Shown here in pieces: positions 1 through 8,992 of a DNA stretch of 64,000 nt. This stretch comes from Prevotella sp. (GTDB lineage Bacteria; Bacteroidota; Bacteroidia; Bacteroidales; Bacteroidaceae). The first letter of the stretch is position 1; each line of letters begins with the position of its first letter. The notes below the pieces were generated by a model, which ran no database searches, was not told the DNA's origin, and saw only the letters and a list, made by a program, of their open reading frames with translations. The stretch is from contig JAFUST010000034.1 in NCBI GenBank assembly GCA_017467535.1, forward strand, positions 19,202 to 83,201. Direction: 5' to 3'. The position numbers were made by a program, and so were the translations under genes.

Positions 1-142
1 AATCTACTGTACTTCGATTAGGCAGCGAGAGCATACTCGTTGTTGCCAATTAATTTTCTGACCGCAGTGATTATGGAGCCTACAGTCGCCGCTCCGCGTG
101 CTTACGTACCATTTCATCTCGCCGTCAAATCCAGTCAACCCC
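1..142 (-). ncRNA. ssrA: tmRNA (ssrA), 5' part; runs off the window
   Basis: Transfer-messenger RNA rescues stalled ribosomes and tags the nascent protein for proteolysis. Read on the minus strand, the RNA starts GGGGTTGACTGGATTTGACG at 142, the conserved tmRNA 5' end. The tag frame runs from 47 down to 18 and encodes GNNEYALAA followed by TAA, the expected Bacteroidales tag ending ALAA. The 3' half, including the CCA end of the tRNA-like domain, lies beyond base 1. A promoter-like box sits about 60 bases upstream, which leaves room for a processed 5' leader. The tag peptide makes the identity firm. Confidence 0.95.
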
Positions 143-201
143 ATGCTCTGTTCCTGGTGCTGAAACCTTCATCGCATTGCGAAACTCAGGCATTGCGGGT
201 G

Positions 202-231
202 CAAAGATAGAAAGTTTTTTTCAAACAGCAA
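202..231 (-). promoter_or_regulatory. Promoter for ssrA
   Basis: On the minus strand TATCTTTG (209 down to 202) matches the Bacteroidetes -7 box TAnnTTTG. A TTG at 231-229 lies 19 bases upstream, the usual -33 spacing. Confidence 0.6.
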
Positions 232-253
232 TGGTTTTTCTAAAGAAAATGCT

Positions 254-261
254 TACCTTTG
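254..261 (+). promoter_or_regulatory. -7 box for the polysaccharide locus
   Basis: TACCTTTG followed by C fits TAnnTTTG. It lies 46 bases upstream of the exporter start; no clear -33 TTTG is seen. It is divergent from the ssrA promoter, and the two -7 boxes are only about 45 bases apart. Confidence 0.55.
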
Positions 262-307
262 CAATAATTTTGCGGAAAAAGAGTTAATAGTAATAGAATT
301 ATTATAT

Positions 308-2917
308 ATGATGAAGAATATGAAGAGATACGTTTTGGCGTTGCTGCTGGTCATTCTGGCTGGTGGACAGTCTATGGCCCAAGGGGGAATGAGCGACCAA
401 CAGGTCATCACCTACATACTGGAGGAGAACGAGAAGGGTACCAGCCAGCAGGAAATCATCACCCGACTGATGCAGCGTGGCGTGACGATGCAACAACTGC
501 AGCGTGTCAAGCGGAAATACGAGCAACAGAAGAAGCAGGGCGGACTGGGCATGGCGGACGAAAGCGAAAGCAAGGACAGCCGTCTTCGCACCAATAACGC
601 CAAAGACCCCAAGGAAACCAAGCGCAAGACCCTGGAGAACAACCGGAAGGCTGATGCCGGCACCAGCCAGCGCATACAGGGTGCCACCGACATACAGCAC
701 ACCTACGACGAGAGCGACCCTGACTTCATCTTGATGCAGGCCGAGATGGGGGGTATCCTGCCTGTGGACTCCATCGCCCTGCTGGAACAGATACTGGAAA
801 AGCAGCGCAAGGAGAAGAACCGCATCTTCGGTCACGACATCTTCAAAAACGAGAACCTGAGTTTCGAGCCGAACATGAACATCGCCACACCGCAGGACTA
901 TCGTCTGGGTCCAGGCGATGCCGTCATCCTCGACATCTATGGTGCCTCGCAGGAGAGTCAGACCCTGACCGTCTCGCCCGATGGCGACATCAACATCGAG
1001 GGGTTCGGCCCCGTCCAGGTGAGCGGCCTGACCGTCGCACAGGCCAATGCCCGTCTGCGCTCTCAACTGGGAGCCAGATTCAGCGACAGCCAGATACGAC
1101 TGACAGTGGGACAGACCAAGACCATCCTTGTCAATGTGATGGGTGAGGTGAAGACTCCCGGCACCTATACGCTGTCGGCCTTTGCCACCGTGTTCAATGC
1201 CCTCTACATGGCTGGCGGCATCAACGACATCGGCACGCTGCGCAACATCAAGGTCTACCGCAACAACCGTCAGATCTCGACGGTCGACGTCTACGACTAT
1301 ATCCTCAACGGCCAGGCTGCCGGCAACGTCAGACTGACCGACAACGATGTCATCATCGTGGGCTCCTACGACTGTCTGGTCAACGTGACCGGCAAGGTGA
1401 AGCGCCCCATGTTCTACGAGATGAAGACCGACGAAAGCCTCAACTCGCTGCTGAAATATGCAGGCGGGTTCACTGGCGATGCCTATAAGAAATCGGTACG
1501 CGTCGTGCGCAAGGCCGGATCGCAATACTCCGTCCACACCGTGGGTGAGTTCGACATGGGCTCCTTCAGAATGGCCGACGGCGACTCGGTGGCCATCGAC
1601 TCGGTGGTGAAGCGCTACTCCAACATGGTGGAGGTGAAGGGTGCCGTGTTCCGCCCGGGTATGTTTGAACTGGGCAGCAACATCACGACCGTCAAGTCGC
1701 TGATTGAGGCTGCCGAGGGCGTGACCGAAGATGCCTTTACGGCCCACGGCGTGATGCACCGCATGAAAGCCGACCGCTCGCTGGAGGTCGTGGCTGTCGA
1801 CATTGCCGGCATCTTGGAAGGTCGCGTGGCAGACATCGCCCTGAAGAACGAAGACGTGCTCTTCGTGCCCAGCCAGGAGGAGGTGAGGAAGAAACAGACG
1901 CTGACCATCCACGGCGAGGTGCAGAACCCCGGCATCTATAAATACGCCGAGAACGAGACTATCGAGGACTTCATTCTGCAGGCTGGCGGACTCACGGAGA
2001 CTGCCTCTGCCGTCAACGTGCTGGTTTCACGCCGCATCGTCAACCCCCGTGCCACCAGCAAGGATAGCATCACCGCCCAGTCGTTTACGTTCGCCCTGAA
2101 GGACGGTTTTGTCATCGATGGCGAAGAGGGCTTCAAACTACAGCCCTTCGACGAAGTGTACGTTCGCCAGAGTCCCGGCTACGGCATGCAGCGCAACGTG
2201 TCGGTGGAGGGTGAAGTGCTCTTCGGTGGCAACTACCCGCTGACTAAGGAGAACGAGCGTCTGAGCGACCTCATCAAGAAGTGCGGTGGCTTCACCAACA
2301 TTGCCTATGTGGAGGGTGCCCGTCTGGAGCGTCGCATGAACGAGACCGAGCGTCTTCGCTACATCGAGTCATCGAAGATGCAGAAGAAGCAGGACGAGGC
2401 CGTGCTCACCGAGATGGCCCTGAAGAGCGGCCGCTCCATCAGCGACCTGGGCAGCAGCCAGCAGACCAAGAAGCAGGAACTGGAGCAAATCCCCACCACC
2501 TATTTCGTTGGCATCGAACTGGACAAGGCCATTGCCAATCCCGGCGGCGACGATGACCTGGTGCTGCGCGAGGGCGACCGTCTGATCGTCCCTGTCTACA
2601 ACAGCACGGTGAAGATCAACGGCGAGGTGATGTATCCCAACACCGTGGGCTTCGAGGCAGGCAAGAAAGCCAGTTACTATATCGATATGGCCGGTGGCTA
2701 CAGCAGCAAGGCCAAAAAGCGCAAGGCATATATCATCTACATGAATGGCGACGTGGCAAAAGTATCCAGTGGTGCCAAGGTGCGCCCCGGCTGTGAAATC
2801 GTGGTGCCCGCCAAGGCCCAGAACAAGATGACCACCGCCGAGACCGTCACCCTCGGCTCCGGCATCGCCTCCATCGCCACGATGATTGCCACGCTGGCTA
2901 ATATCCTGACTAAGTAA
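308..2917 (+). CDS. Outer-membrane polysaccharide export protein, SLBB/Wza type
   Basis: This is the presumed outer-membrane channel component that exports capsule or exopolysaccharide. The N-terminus (residues 1-25) is a signal peptide ending SMAQ. After a Gln/Lys/Arg-rich linker, a polysaccharide export domain starts near residue 195 with the motif LGPGDAVILDIYG. Several SLBB-type beta-grasp repeats follow, recognisable by phrases such as VTGKVKRP, IHGEVQNPGIY, VEGEVLFGG and INGEVMYP. At 869 aa it is more than twice as long as E. coli Wza, which is usual for Bacteroidetes versions with many SLBB repeats. The C-terminus is hydrophobic. There is no Shine-Dalgarno site; ATG at 308 and 311 are both possible starts. 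It is the first gene of the locus and ends 6 bases before the flippase. Confidence 0.92.
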   Translation: MMKNMKRYVLALLLVILAGGQSMAQGGMSDQQVITYILEENEKGTSQQEIITRLMQRGVTMQQLQRVKRKYEQQKKQGGLGMADESESKDSRLRTNNAKDPKETKRKTLENNRKADAGTSQRIQGATDIQHTYDESDPDFILMQAEMGGILPVDSIALLEQILEKQRKEKNRIFGHDIFKNENLSFEPNMNIATPQDYRLGPGDAVILDIYGASQESQTLTVSPDGDINIEGFGPVQVSGLTVAQANARLRSQLGARFSDSQIRLTVGQTKTILVNVMGEVKTPGTYTLSAFATVFNALYMAGGINDIGTLRNIKVYRNNRQISTVDVYDYILNGQAAGNVRLTDNDVIIVGSYDCLVNVTGKVKRPMFYEMKTDESLNSLLKYAGGFTGDAYKKSVRVVRKAGSQYSVHTVGEFDMGSFRMADGDSVAIDSVVKRYSNMVEVKGAVFRPGMFELGSNITTVKSLIEAAEGVTEDAFTAHGVMHRMKADRSLEVVAVDIAGILEGRVADIALKNEDVLFVPSQEEVRKKQTLTIHGEVQNPGIYKYAENETIEDFILQAGGLTETASAVNVLVSRRIVNPRATSKDSITAQSFTFALKDGFVIDGEEGFKLQPFDEVYVRQSPGYGMQRNVSVEGEVLFGGNYPLTKENERLSDLIKKCGGFTNIAYVEGARLERRMNETERLRYIESSKMQKKQDEAVLTEMALKSGRSISDLGSSQQTKKQELEQIPTTYFVGIELDKAIANPGGDDDLVLREGDRLIVPVYNSTVKINGEVMYPNTVGFEAGKKASYYIDMAGGYSSKAKKRKAYIIYMNGDVAKVSSGAKVRPGCEIVVPAKAQNKMTTAETVTLGSGIASIATMIATLANILTK

Positions 2918-2923
2918 GAGGGA

Positions 2924-4270
2924 ATGACCGTCAAGAATCCAGAGCAAGGCGATGGAAGAGCCAGGAATAAGATGTTGCGCAACAACATCTTGCTTTCAGG
3001 AGTGCTAAAGGCGATAAGCCTCGGCACTTCATTTCTGATTGTTCCTGTCACTCTGGGCTACCTTGACAATGAGCCTTACGGCATCTGGATGACCATCTCA
3101 TCAATGGCCCTCTGGATTTCTGCCTTCGACATTGGTCTTGGCAATGGAATGCGCAATTACCTGACTGAGGCCATTTCAAAAGGTGATATGCGGGCCGGCC
3201 GTATTTATATCAGTTCCACATTCCTCTTGCTTTCGGTTATAGCCTTGATCATTGCCATTGTCGCCATCCCACTTATCTTTATGCTGGATGTTACTAGCAT
3301 TCTTAACACCCACTGTATTGACAACAGCCAGTTGCAGTTTGTAGTGCTTATGGCGCTTATTCTCATGACAGTCAATTTTGTCGTGAAGAATATTGGCTTT
3401 ATCTATGTGGCCATGCAGAAATATGCCATCAACGACCTGCTGATTGTTGGCGGCAACGTACTGGCCTTAATCACGGTTTATGTGCTAACCAAAACCACTC
3501 AGGGCAACCTGCTGTATGTTGTTGTCACATTTATGGCCATGCCAGTCATTGTGTATATTCTTGGGGCCGTTCCTTTGTTTATCAAATACCCAGAACTGAG
3601 ACCTTCCCTGAAAAGCGTCGACTTAGGTTTTAGCAGTGGAATCATCAAGAAGAGCCTTGGCTTCTTTATCATTCAAATTTCCAGTTGCCTTGTCATATTT
3701 GGAGGCTCCAATCTCTTCATCTCTCATTACTGTGGACCAGATTCAGTAACGACGTATAACATTGCGTACAAATATTTCAACCTTCTGACCATTGGCTACA
3801 CGATTATTATTGCACCCATGTGGAATGCCTATACCGACGCTTCTGTGAAAAACGACTGGAACTGGATTCGCAAGACCTTCAATAGGGCAATGTGGATGTG
3901 GGCATTGACATTGGTAGCCAGTGCAATGATGCTGTTAGGAGGAAACCTGTTCTTCAGGCTGTGGGTAGGAGATAGCGTAATAGTTCCTTGGACCGTTTCT
4001 GTCTCTGTGTTGGCGTATGTAACATTCTTTAATCTGAACAACTGCGTCACATATCTGTTGAACGGGCTCAACACTATCCGCGTTCAGATTATCACTTCTG
4101 TTGTTGCCACACTGGCTTATCTTGCGCTGGTGCTACTATATGGAAAAGACTGGGGAATCGAGGGATTTGTACTCTGCATGACGCTGTGCTATGCCGTAAT
4201 GAGCCTGATACATCTGTATCAAAGCCGATTGATCATTAACCAAAAAGCAACGGGAATATGGAGCAAGTAG
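2924..4270 (+). CDS. Oligosaccharide flippase (Wzx-like, MOP superfamily)
   Basis: Predicted to flip the undecaprenyl-linked repeat unit across the inner membrane. The 448-aa protein is hydrophobic throughout with about 12-14 membrane segments. The first has the typical N-terminal form LLSGVLKAISLGTSFLIVP, and the loop that follows contains the family-like phrase DIGLGNGMRN. The start is supported by a purine-rich GAGGGA just upstream. It overlaps the next glycosyltransferase by 13 bases, so the two are probably coupled. Base composition becomes more AT-rich here than in the exporter gene, as is common for the serotype-specific part of such loci. Confidence 0.88.
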   Translation: MTVKNPEQGDGRARNKMLRNNILLSGVLKAISLGTSFLIVPVTLGYLDNEPYGIWMTISSMALWISAFDIGLGNGMRNYLTEAISKGDMRAGRIYISSTFLLLSVIALIIAIVAIPLIFMLDVTSILNTHCIDNSQLQFVVLMALILMTVNFVVKNIGFIYVAMQKYAINDLLIVGGNVLALITVYVLTKTTQGNLLYVVVTFMAMPVIVYILGAVPLFIKYPELRPSLKSVDLGFSSGIIKKSLGFFIIQISSCLVIFGGSNLFISHYCGPDSVTTYNIAYKYFNLLTIGYTIIIAPMWNAYTDASVKNDWNWIRKTFNRAMWMWALTLVASAMMLLGGNLFFRLWVGDSVIVPWTVSVSVLAYVTFFNLNNCVTYLLNGLNTIRVQIITSVVATLAYLALVLLYGKDWGIEGFVLCMTLCYAVMSLIHLYQSRLIINQKATGIWSK

Positions 4271-5004
4271 GCAACAAGATTAGCGTTATCACCGTCGTTT
4301 ACAACGATGTGGCTCATATCCGTGAGACCATGAAGAGTTATTTCTCGCAGACATGGGAGAACAAGGAGTACATCGTTATCGATGGCGGCAGTACAGACGG
4401 TACGGCAGACATCATTAAGGAATATACCGACCGCCTGGCCTATTGGTGTTCAGAACCCGATGGCGGTATCTACGATGCCATGAATAAAGGCATCAGTCAT
4501 GCCAGCGGTGATTGGATCAATATATTAAATAGCGGTGACACCTTTGTCGACAAACGTGTGCTGGAACACTGCATGGAACTAAGTTGCAATGTGGATGCCG
4601 ATGTCATCTACGGCAATTCACGGGAAATCCACAAGGGGAAATCCCGTCATATTGAAGCATACGCCAATCCGAGTATCATGGATTTAGTACCTGTCTACAG
4701 GCATGGTTCGTCACTCGTCAGGGCAAAGGTCCACAAAGCCAATAAGTTCGACCTCAGCAAGCATGAGCAGTTGGGTTATGCACTCGACTGGGAACAGATT
4801 CATCGCCTTTACAAGCAAGGTTGCAGGTTTTGTAAATTGGATCTGGAAATACAGTCTTTCCAAAAGGAAGGCATCTCTGACAATACCATCCGAAGTTTCT
4901 GGTACAACTACCAAATTACTTCTGAAGGACGATTCAATCTAAGGAAATTCATATATTTCATCAGAATAACGACAACGTCCCTCATCAAAGGACTGTTTTC
5001 ATGA
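4258..5004 (+). CDS. Glycosyltransferase family 2
   Basis: A 248-aa GT-A fold transferase that would add one sugar to the lipid-linked repeat unit on the cytoplasmic face. The nucleotide-sugar binding start is ISVITVVYNDV (residues 8-18), followed by the family signature VIDGGSTDGT near residue 40 and the acceptor-side motif EPDGGIYDAMNKGI near 75. NSGD near residue 96 occupies the DXD position. The C-terminal portion is basic and aromatic. The start overlaps the flippase stop, which supports ATG at 4258. Donor and acceptor cannot be inferred from sequence alone. Confidence 0.9.
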   Translation: MEQVGNKISVITVVYNDVAHIRETMKSYFSQTWENKEYIVIDGGSTDGTADIIKEYTDRLAYWCSEPDGGIYDAMNKGISHASGDWINILNSGDTFVDKRVLEHCMELSCNVDADVIYGNSREIHKGKSRHIEAYANPSIMDLVPVYRHGSSLVRAKVHKANKFDLSKHEQLGYALDWEQIHRLYKQGCRFCKLDLEIQSFQKEGISDNTIRSFWYNYQITSEGRFNLRKFIYFIRITTTSLIKGLFS

Positions 5005-5029
5005 GAAGAAAAAAACGAAATTAATATGC

Positions 5030-5287
5030 ATGGGTAATACTAAAAGCAACAACTTGGGAAAACTGTTTATGAATAATGTCATGGTCGATTTGAGTCCTTG
5101 TCCGCTAACAAGAGAATCAGCTCTTGTGATCATAAATGGACTTTATGACGTAGCTACTAATGGTGGACCTACAGGACTATCCGTGAAGTTCCACTATGAA
5201 ACGTTTCAAAATTTGGATTCTACAGATTTGGCTATCATCACCAGTAAAGGGTGGACTTATAGTTCAGCGCCACAGCAAAATGCGTAA
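5030..5287 (+). CDS. Small orphan ORF, possible surface-protein remnant
   Basis: An 85-aa frame with no signal peptide and no clear ribosome site. Residues 25-78 (LTRESALVIINGLYDV ... LAIITSKGWT) resemble the short C-terminal module of some Bacteroidetes and phage surface proteins in which a run of TLTL-type residues ends in TNKGWT (family knowledge, not searched). It may therefore be the tail of a larger deleted gene. It lies between the GT2 and the insertion sequence, where disruption is likely. It could also be a non-coding open frame. Confidence 0.35.
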   Translation: MGNTKSNNLGKLFMNNVMVDLSPCPLTRESALVIINGLYDVATNGGPTGLSVKFHYETFQNLDSTDLAIITSKGWTYSSAPQQNA

Positions 5288-5346
5288 AACACGACCACTT
5301 AATGCAAAAAAAAAATTAAATGGTATCCATTATTTGTATTATTTAT

Positions 5347-5354
5347 TATCTTTG
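5347..5354 (+). promoter_or_regulatory. -7 box stranded upstream of the IS
   Basis: TATCTTTG followed by CAAC matches the -7 consensus, but only very short frames follow before the transposase at 5468. It may once have driven the BspA-like gene now found beyond the insertion sequence, or it may drive the transposase. Confidence 0.4.
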
Positions 5355-5467
5355 CAACGTGAAACTAAAGTAATGAAATTATGAAACCCTCATGATTATA
5401 TCAAAATCGCCAAAGTGAATGAAAAGGGGCTGCCGCCTCGTTATATAGTTACACTAATATCGAGATT

Positions 5468-6709
5468 ATGGCAGCAGTTGAATTCACGCAGGTCGTGTCG
5501 CGCGGTTGCGGCATGGACATCCACAAGGAGGTGGTGGTAGCGACAGTCCGTGGCGAGGGCATCCAGAAGGAGACCCGTAGCTTTGGCACCTTCACGAGTT
5601 CTTTGACAGAGTTGAGAGAATGGCTGGTATCGTTGGGTATCACTCATGTCGCGATGGAGAGCACTGGCGTATATTGGAAGCCCATATACAACGTGTTCGA
5701 GGGTCACATCCCCCATGTCTGGGTAGTGAATGCCCGCCACATCAAGAATGTGCCGGGACACAAGACGGACAAGAACGACAGCGAGTGGATATGCCAGTTA
5801 CTGATGGCAGGATTGCTGAAGCCCAGTTTCATTCCTCCCCGTGAGCAGCGCGAACTGCGTGACCTGACCCGCTATCGCCGCAAGGTAATCCAGATGGTGT
5901 CGGCGAACAAGAACCGCATCATCCGTACCTTGGAAGACGGCAACGTGAAACTCTCCAGTGTGCTGAGCGACACGAGCGGCAAGACAGGAGCAACGCTTAT
6001 CGAGATGCTCTGCGACGGGAAGGAACTGACACTACAGGACATCGAGGACGTGCGGCATGGCCGCTGTCATCACACATCGGAAGAGATGCTGGAGGCCTGT
6101 ACGGGCTACATGAATGACCACAAGCGCTATATGCTCCAGCGCATCAGGGAGTGCAACCGCAAGCTGACGGTTGAGATTGTCGAACTTGACCGTCGGATTA
6201 AGGAGATTGTCACTCCCTATGCCGAGGTGATGGAGCGCCTGGACGAGATTCCCGGACTGCACGACCGCACCCTGGAGGATCTGATTGCCGAGATAGGACT
6301 TGACATGACAGTCTACCCCAGCGCAGAATCCCTGTGCAAGTGGGCGGCGATGTGTCCGGGCAACAACGAGAGTGCAGGCAAGAAGAAAAGCGGAAAGACC
6401 AACCACGGCGACAAGTACGTCAAGGCCACACTGGTAGAGGCCGCATGGGCTGCGTCCCGCACCAAGGGCACCTTCTACAAGGAGCGTTTCGAGCGGCTTT
6501 CCAAGAGAAAAGGTGGCAAGAAGGCACTCATCGCCGTAGGACACTCAATCCTCAAGGCCGTACATTACGTCGTTTCCACAGGTGGACGCTACCACGAACT
6601 GGGAGAGCAGTACGTGCCAAGCAAGATTGAAAAGAAACGGAAGGACTATCTCAGGAGCGAGTTGCAGAAACTCGGATACGAGGTGTCCATCATCAAGAAG
6701 AAAGATTAG
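5468..6709 (+). CDS. IS110-family transposase (DEDD recombinase)
   Basis: This 413-aa protein would catalyse excision and insertion of its element, guided in this family by an element-encoded bridge RNA. The N-terminal RuvC-like DEDD domain begins with GMDIHKEVVVATV (first Asp near residue 17) and continues with HVAMESTGVYWKPIYN and the basic GHKTDKNDSEWICQLL. The C-terminal transposase-20 (IS116/IS110/IS902) domain is seen around residues 255-345, with EIPGLHDRTLEDLIAEIG and the conserved small-residue and Ser stretch up to NNESAGKKKSGKT. The frame is intact, so the element may be active. The start at 5468 agrees with the usual family N-terminus. Confidence 0.95.
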   Translation: MAAVEFTQVVSRGCGMDIHKEVVVATVRGEGIQKETRSFGTFTSSLTELREWLVSLGITHVAMESTGVYWKPIYNVFEGHIPHVWVVNARHIKNVPGHKTDKNDSEWICQLLMAGLLKPSFIPPREQRELRDLTRYRRKVIQMVSANKNRIIRTLEDGNVKLSSVLSDTSGKTGATLIEMLCDGKELTLQDIEDVRHGRCHHTSEEMLEACTGYMNDHKRYMLQRIRECNRKLTVEIVELDRRIKEIVTPYAEVMERLDEIPGLHDRTLEDLIAEIGLDMTVYPSAESLCKWAAMCPGNNESAGKKKSGKTNHGDKYVKATLVEAAWAASRTKGTFYKERFERLSKRKGGKKALIAVGHSILKAVHYVVSTGGRYHELGEQYVPSKIEKKRKDYLRSELQKLGYEVSIIKKKD

Positions 6710-6956
6710 CCTACTTTCCATAAACTGAAACTGGGACTAGGCAATCCAACAGGCCGATTTTTACTGGAACAACCCGAGTCCGATTATGAAACTGGTCCCA
6801 ACAGCAGAGAGGCAAAGTTTGTGACGTAAGAGCACGAGTATGAAAATTCCATACGACTCTGCTATATAAACATATCAATTGCCCAACAGGTCAGCCCGCA
6901 CTTGCCTACCAGTGAGTGCTCTCTCTTCTCTTGTCTCAAGACTCGAAAAGAGACAA
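6710..6956 (+). ncRNA. Candidate bridge-RNA region in the 3' tail of the IS
   Basis: About 250 bases without a gene follow the transposase. TGGGAC (6732-6737) can pair with GTCCCA (6795-6800) to close a 57-base loop, and TTGTCTC (6931-6937) can pair with GAGACAA (6950-6956). CCAACAGG occurs twice, at 6746 and 6883. IS110-family elements are known to encode a structured guide RNA in a non-coding end, downstream of the gene in the IS1111 group. That this tail is the guide RNA is inference. Confidence 0.35.
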
Positions 6957-6971
6957 AATAATGTAAAACCC

Positions 6972-6993
6972 GCTGTTCTACGCAGTAGACAGC
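6972..6993 (+). other. Stem-loop upstream of the BspA-like gene
   Basis: GCTGT and CTAC pair with GTAG and ACAGC around a GCA loop, with one bulged T. No TAnnTTTG box lies between the IS and the gene at 7009, so the hairpin may be in a leader transcribed from upstream. Confidence 0.35.
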
Positions 6994-7008
6994 ATAATTA
7001 ATTTTCGT

Positions 7009-8979
7009 ATGAAAAAGAATCTCATTGTGCTGCTTCTTGCGTTGGTCAGTTTGATCGCAAAGGCTGATGGATTATCCAGCAATATTTTTGAATGGAATGG
7101 ATTATATTACAATGTCATTCTGTATGATAATAAAATTTGCTGCGAATTAGTATACAACGAGGAACACCCATACGTAGGAGATATTACTATCCCTGCCAAA
7201 GTCGTTCGTCATGGCGAACCCATCGACATGGTTCGCATTGGACAGTGTGCTTTTAGCGGACGCTCCAATAAAAAGAATGAAAACATCACCTCTGTCACTA
7301 TAGAACCTGGAGTCGTCAGTATTGAGAGTGGAGCCTTTGAGCGCTGTTCTCAACTCACGACCGTCACTATTCCCTCCTCAGTAACCAGAATAGGCAGTAA
7401 TGCATTCCAAGACTGTCCCAACCTTGTTTCTGTCAACATCCCTGATGGCATTACCACAATCTATGGTGGACTGTTTTGCCGTTGTAAAAGCCTGACTTCC
7501 ATCACTATTCCTTCTAGTGTAAGAACCATAGGGTCATGTGCTTTCGCTCATAGTGGCATCACATCCATCGACCTCCCAGACAGCCTAGAGGCCATAGAAG
7601 ATGGAGCCTTTTGGGACAATCCGCTGAATACAATTACCATTCCCAATGGCGTGAAAGACATAGACCATTACACATTTATGGAGTGTAGTCAACTGACATC
7701 TGTCGTAAGTACTAACACAATGTCTGTCGGTGACATGGTTTTTTATCAATGTAGTAATCTTATCGTTATACCTTCTATAAAAAGTATAGGTGAAAGTGCC
7801 TTTCAGGGTTGTACTGCCTTAACAAACATTAGCCTCGCTAAAGGCCTTACAAATATTGCTGACGGGGCATTTAGGGGTTGTACCAGTTTAACTTCCATTT
7901 CCATCCCCGAGGGTGTAACCACCATCGGATCCAATGCCTTCAATGGATGTGAGCATCTAAGCACGATACAAATTCCTGAGACAATCAATAGCGTCGGTTC
8001 TAATGCTTTTGTTGATACCCCATGGTTTTTGAATCAACCGAATGGTTTGTTGTACATTGGAAAAATCGCTTACAAGTACATTGGAACAATGCCAGAAAAT
8101 ACGTCTATATCTATCATTGATGGAACATTAGAGATTTCAGGTCATGCTTTCTTTAATTGTCAAGGGCTTGTATCCGTTAATATTCCAGAAACGGTGAACA
8201 CTATTGGTGAATCAGCGTTTGCCTCATCCGGACTTTTATCCGTCCAAATCCCAGATTTTGTCGTGGCTATTGGCGACTCGGCGTTTGCTTCATGCAAAAA
8301 TCTAGCCTCCGTCAGTTTGCCTTCGTCAATAACAGAGATACCAAATGGAATGTTCTTTGATTGCTTGAAACTGACAGCAATCGATTTTCCTGCAGGACTT
8401 CTTCGAATAGGTATATCTGCATTCCGAAACAGTGGGTTGATTTCTATTGTCTTACCAAAACAACTGACTACAATCGCAGACTATGCATTCAGCAATTGCG
8501 CCCAATTATCTACTGCTAGCATACAGTCACAAGTGCTGAGAAGCATTGGGTATGCAGCATTTGGTTATTGTTCTAATCTGAAATCAATCTATTTTTACTT
8601 GCAATTACCACAGATATGTACTGGCCAGTATATGTTCGAAGGATGTCCTGAGGATATGATAATCTATATCCCTATGTATACGAAATATGACTATTCTAGT
8701 AAAAACGGCTGGGAGAGATACAAAAATCATTACGTAGAGTTTGACGTAACCTCCATTTCCAACCTTAAGGTCTCTAAGGGAATCTCGATTAAGAATGACA
8801 AAGGATCTCTCACCATATCAGGCCTCAACGACAATGAGGAAATACAAGTATACGATGTCAGTGGTGTTCTGATAGGTAGCGCAACAGCCACCGCAGGTAC
8901 AGCCATTCTCAATGTCCGAACTAGCAATCATATCATTGTACTGAAAATAGGAAAAAAGTCTATCAAAGTGAAACTATAA
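7009..8979 (+). CDS. BspA-like leucine-rich repeat surface protein
   Basis: A secreted 656-aa protein of the LRR_5 (BspA) type; relatives are adhesins or surface proteins in oral and gut Bacteroidales. Residues 1-19 form a signal peptide. From about residue 85 to 545 there are about 18-20 repeats of 22-23 residues with the pattern LTSVTIPSSVTRIGSNAF, sometimes spaced further. Residues near 600-656 form a small beta domain starting LTISGLNDNEEIQVYDVSG and ending KKSIKVKL, resembling C-terminal sorting or T9SS-like modules. No own promoter is obvious. The gene is AT-rich like its capsule neighbours and is separated from Wzz by only 13 bases, so it may be cotranscribed with it. Its presence within a polysaccharide locus is unusual. 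Confidence 0.9.
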   Translation: MKKNLIVLLLALVSLIAKADGLSSNIFEWNGLYYNVILYDNKICCELVYNEEHPYVGDITIPAKVVRHGEPIDMVRIGQCAFSGRSNKKNENITSVTIEPGVVSIESGAFERCSQLTTVTIPSSVTRIGSNAFQDCPNLVSVNIPDGITTIYGGLFCRCKSLTSITIPSSVRTIGSCAFAHSGITSIDLPDSLEAIEDGAFWDNPLNTITIPNGVKDIDHYTFMECSQLTSVVSTNTMSVGDMVFYQCSNLIVIPSIKSIGESAFQGCTALTNISLAKGLTNIADGAFRGCTSLTSISIPEGVTTIGSNAFNGCEHLSTIQIPETINSVGSNAFVDTPWFLNQPNGLLYIGKIAYKYIGTMPENTSISIIDGTLEISGHAFFNCQGLVSVNIPETVNTIGESAFASSGLLSVQIPDFVVAIGDSAFASCKNLASVSLPSSITEIPNGMFFDCLKLTAIDFPAGLLRIGISAFRNSGLISIVLPKQLTTIADYAFSNCAQLSTASIQSQVLRSIGYAAFGYCSNLKSIYFYLQLPQICTGQYMFEGCPEDMIIYIPMYTKYDYSSKNGWERYKNHYVEFDVTSISNLKVSKGISIKNDKGSLTISGLNDNEEIQVYDVSGVLIGSATATAGTAILNVRTSNHIIVLKIGKKSIKVKL

Positions 8980-8992
8980 CATATTTATATAT

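Larger units (their letters stand above)
5355..6956 (+). mobile_element. IS110-family insertion sequence, ends not resolved
   Basis: The element contains one transposase gene and a long 3' non-coding tail. IS110-family elements lack clear terminal inverted repeats and make no simple target duplication, so the ends cannot be fixed by eye; the coordinates are approximate. A short inverted pair, TTATATAG at 5441-5448 and CTATATAA at 6862-6869, and a direct pair CCAACAGG at 6746-6753 and 6883-6890 are possible subterminal marks. The element sits inside the polysaccharide locus between the GT2 and the BspA-like gene. Confidence 0.55.

Noticed and set aside
302-1912. Long open frame antisense to the exporter gene
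   Set aside because: It mirrors the codon bias of the SLBB gene on the other strand, is His/Val/Leu-rich with no domain, and has no promoter.
5441-6869. TTATATAG/CTATATAA as terminal inverted repeats of the IS
   Set aside because: Only eight A/T bases match and the flanks do not extend; this is too weak to fix the ends.
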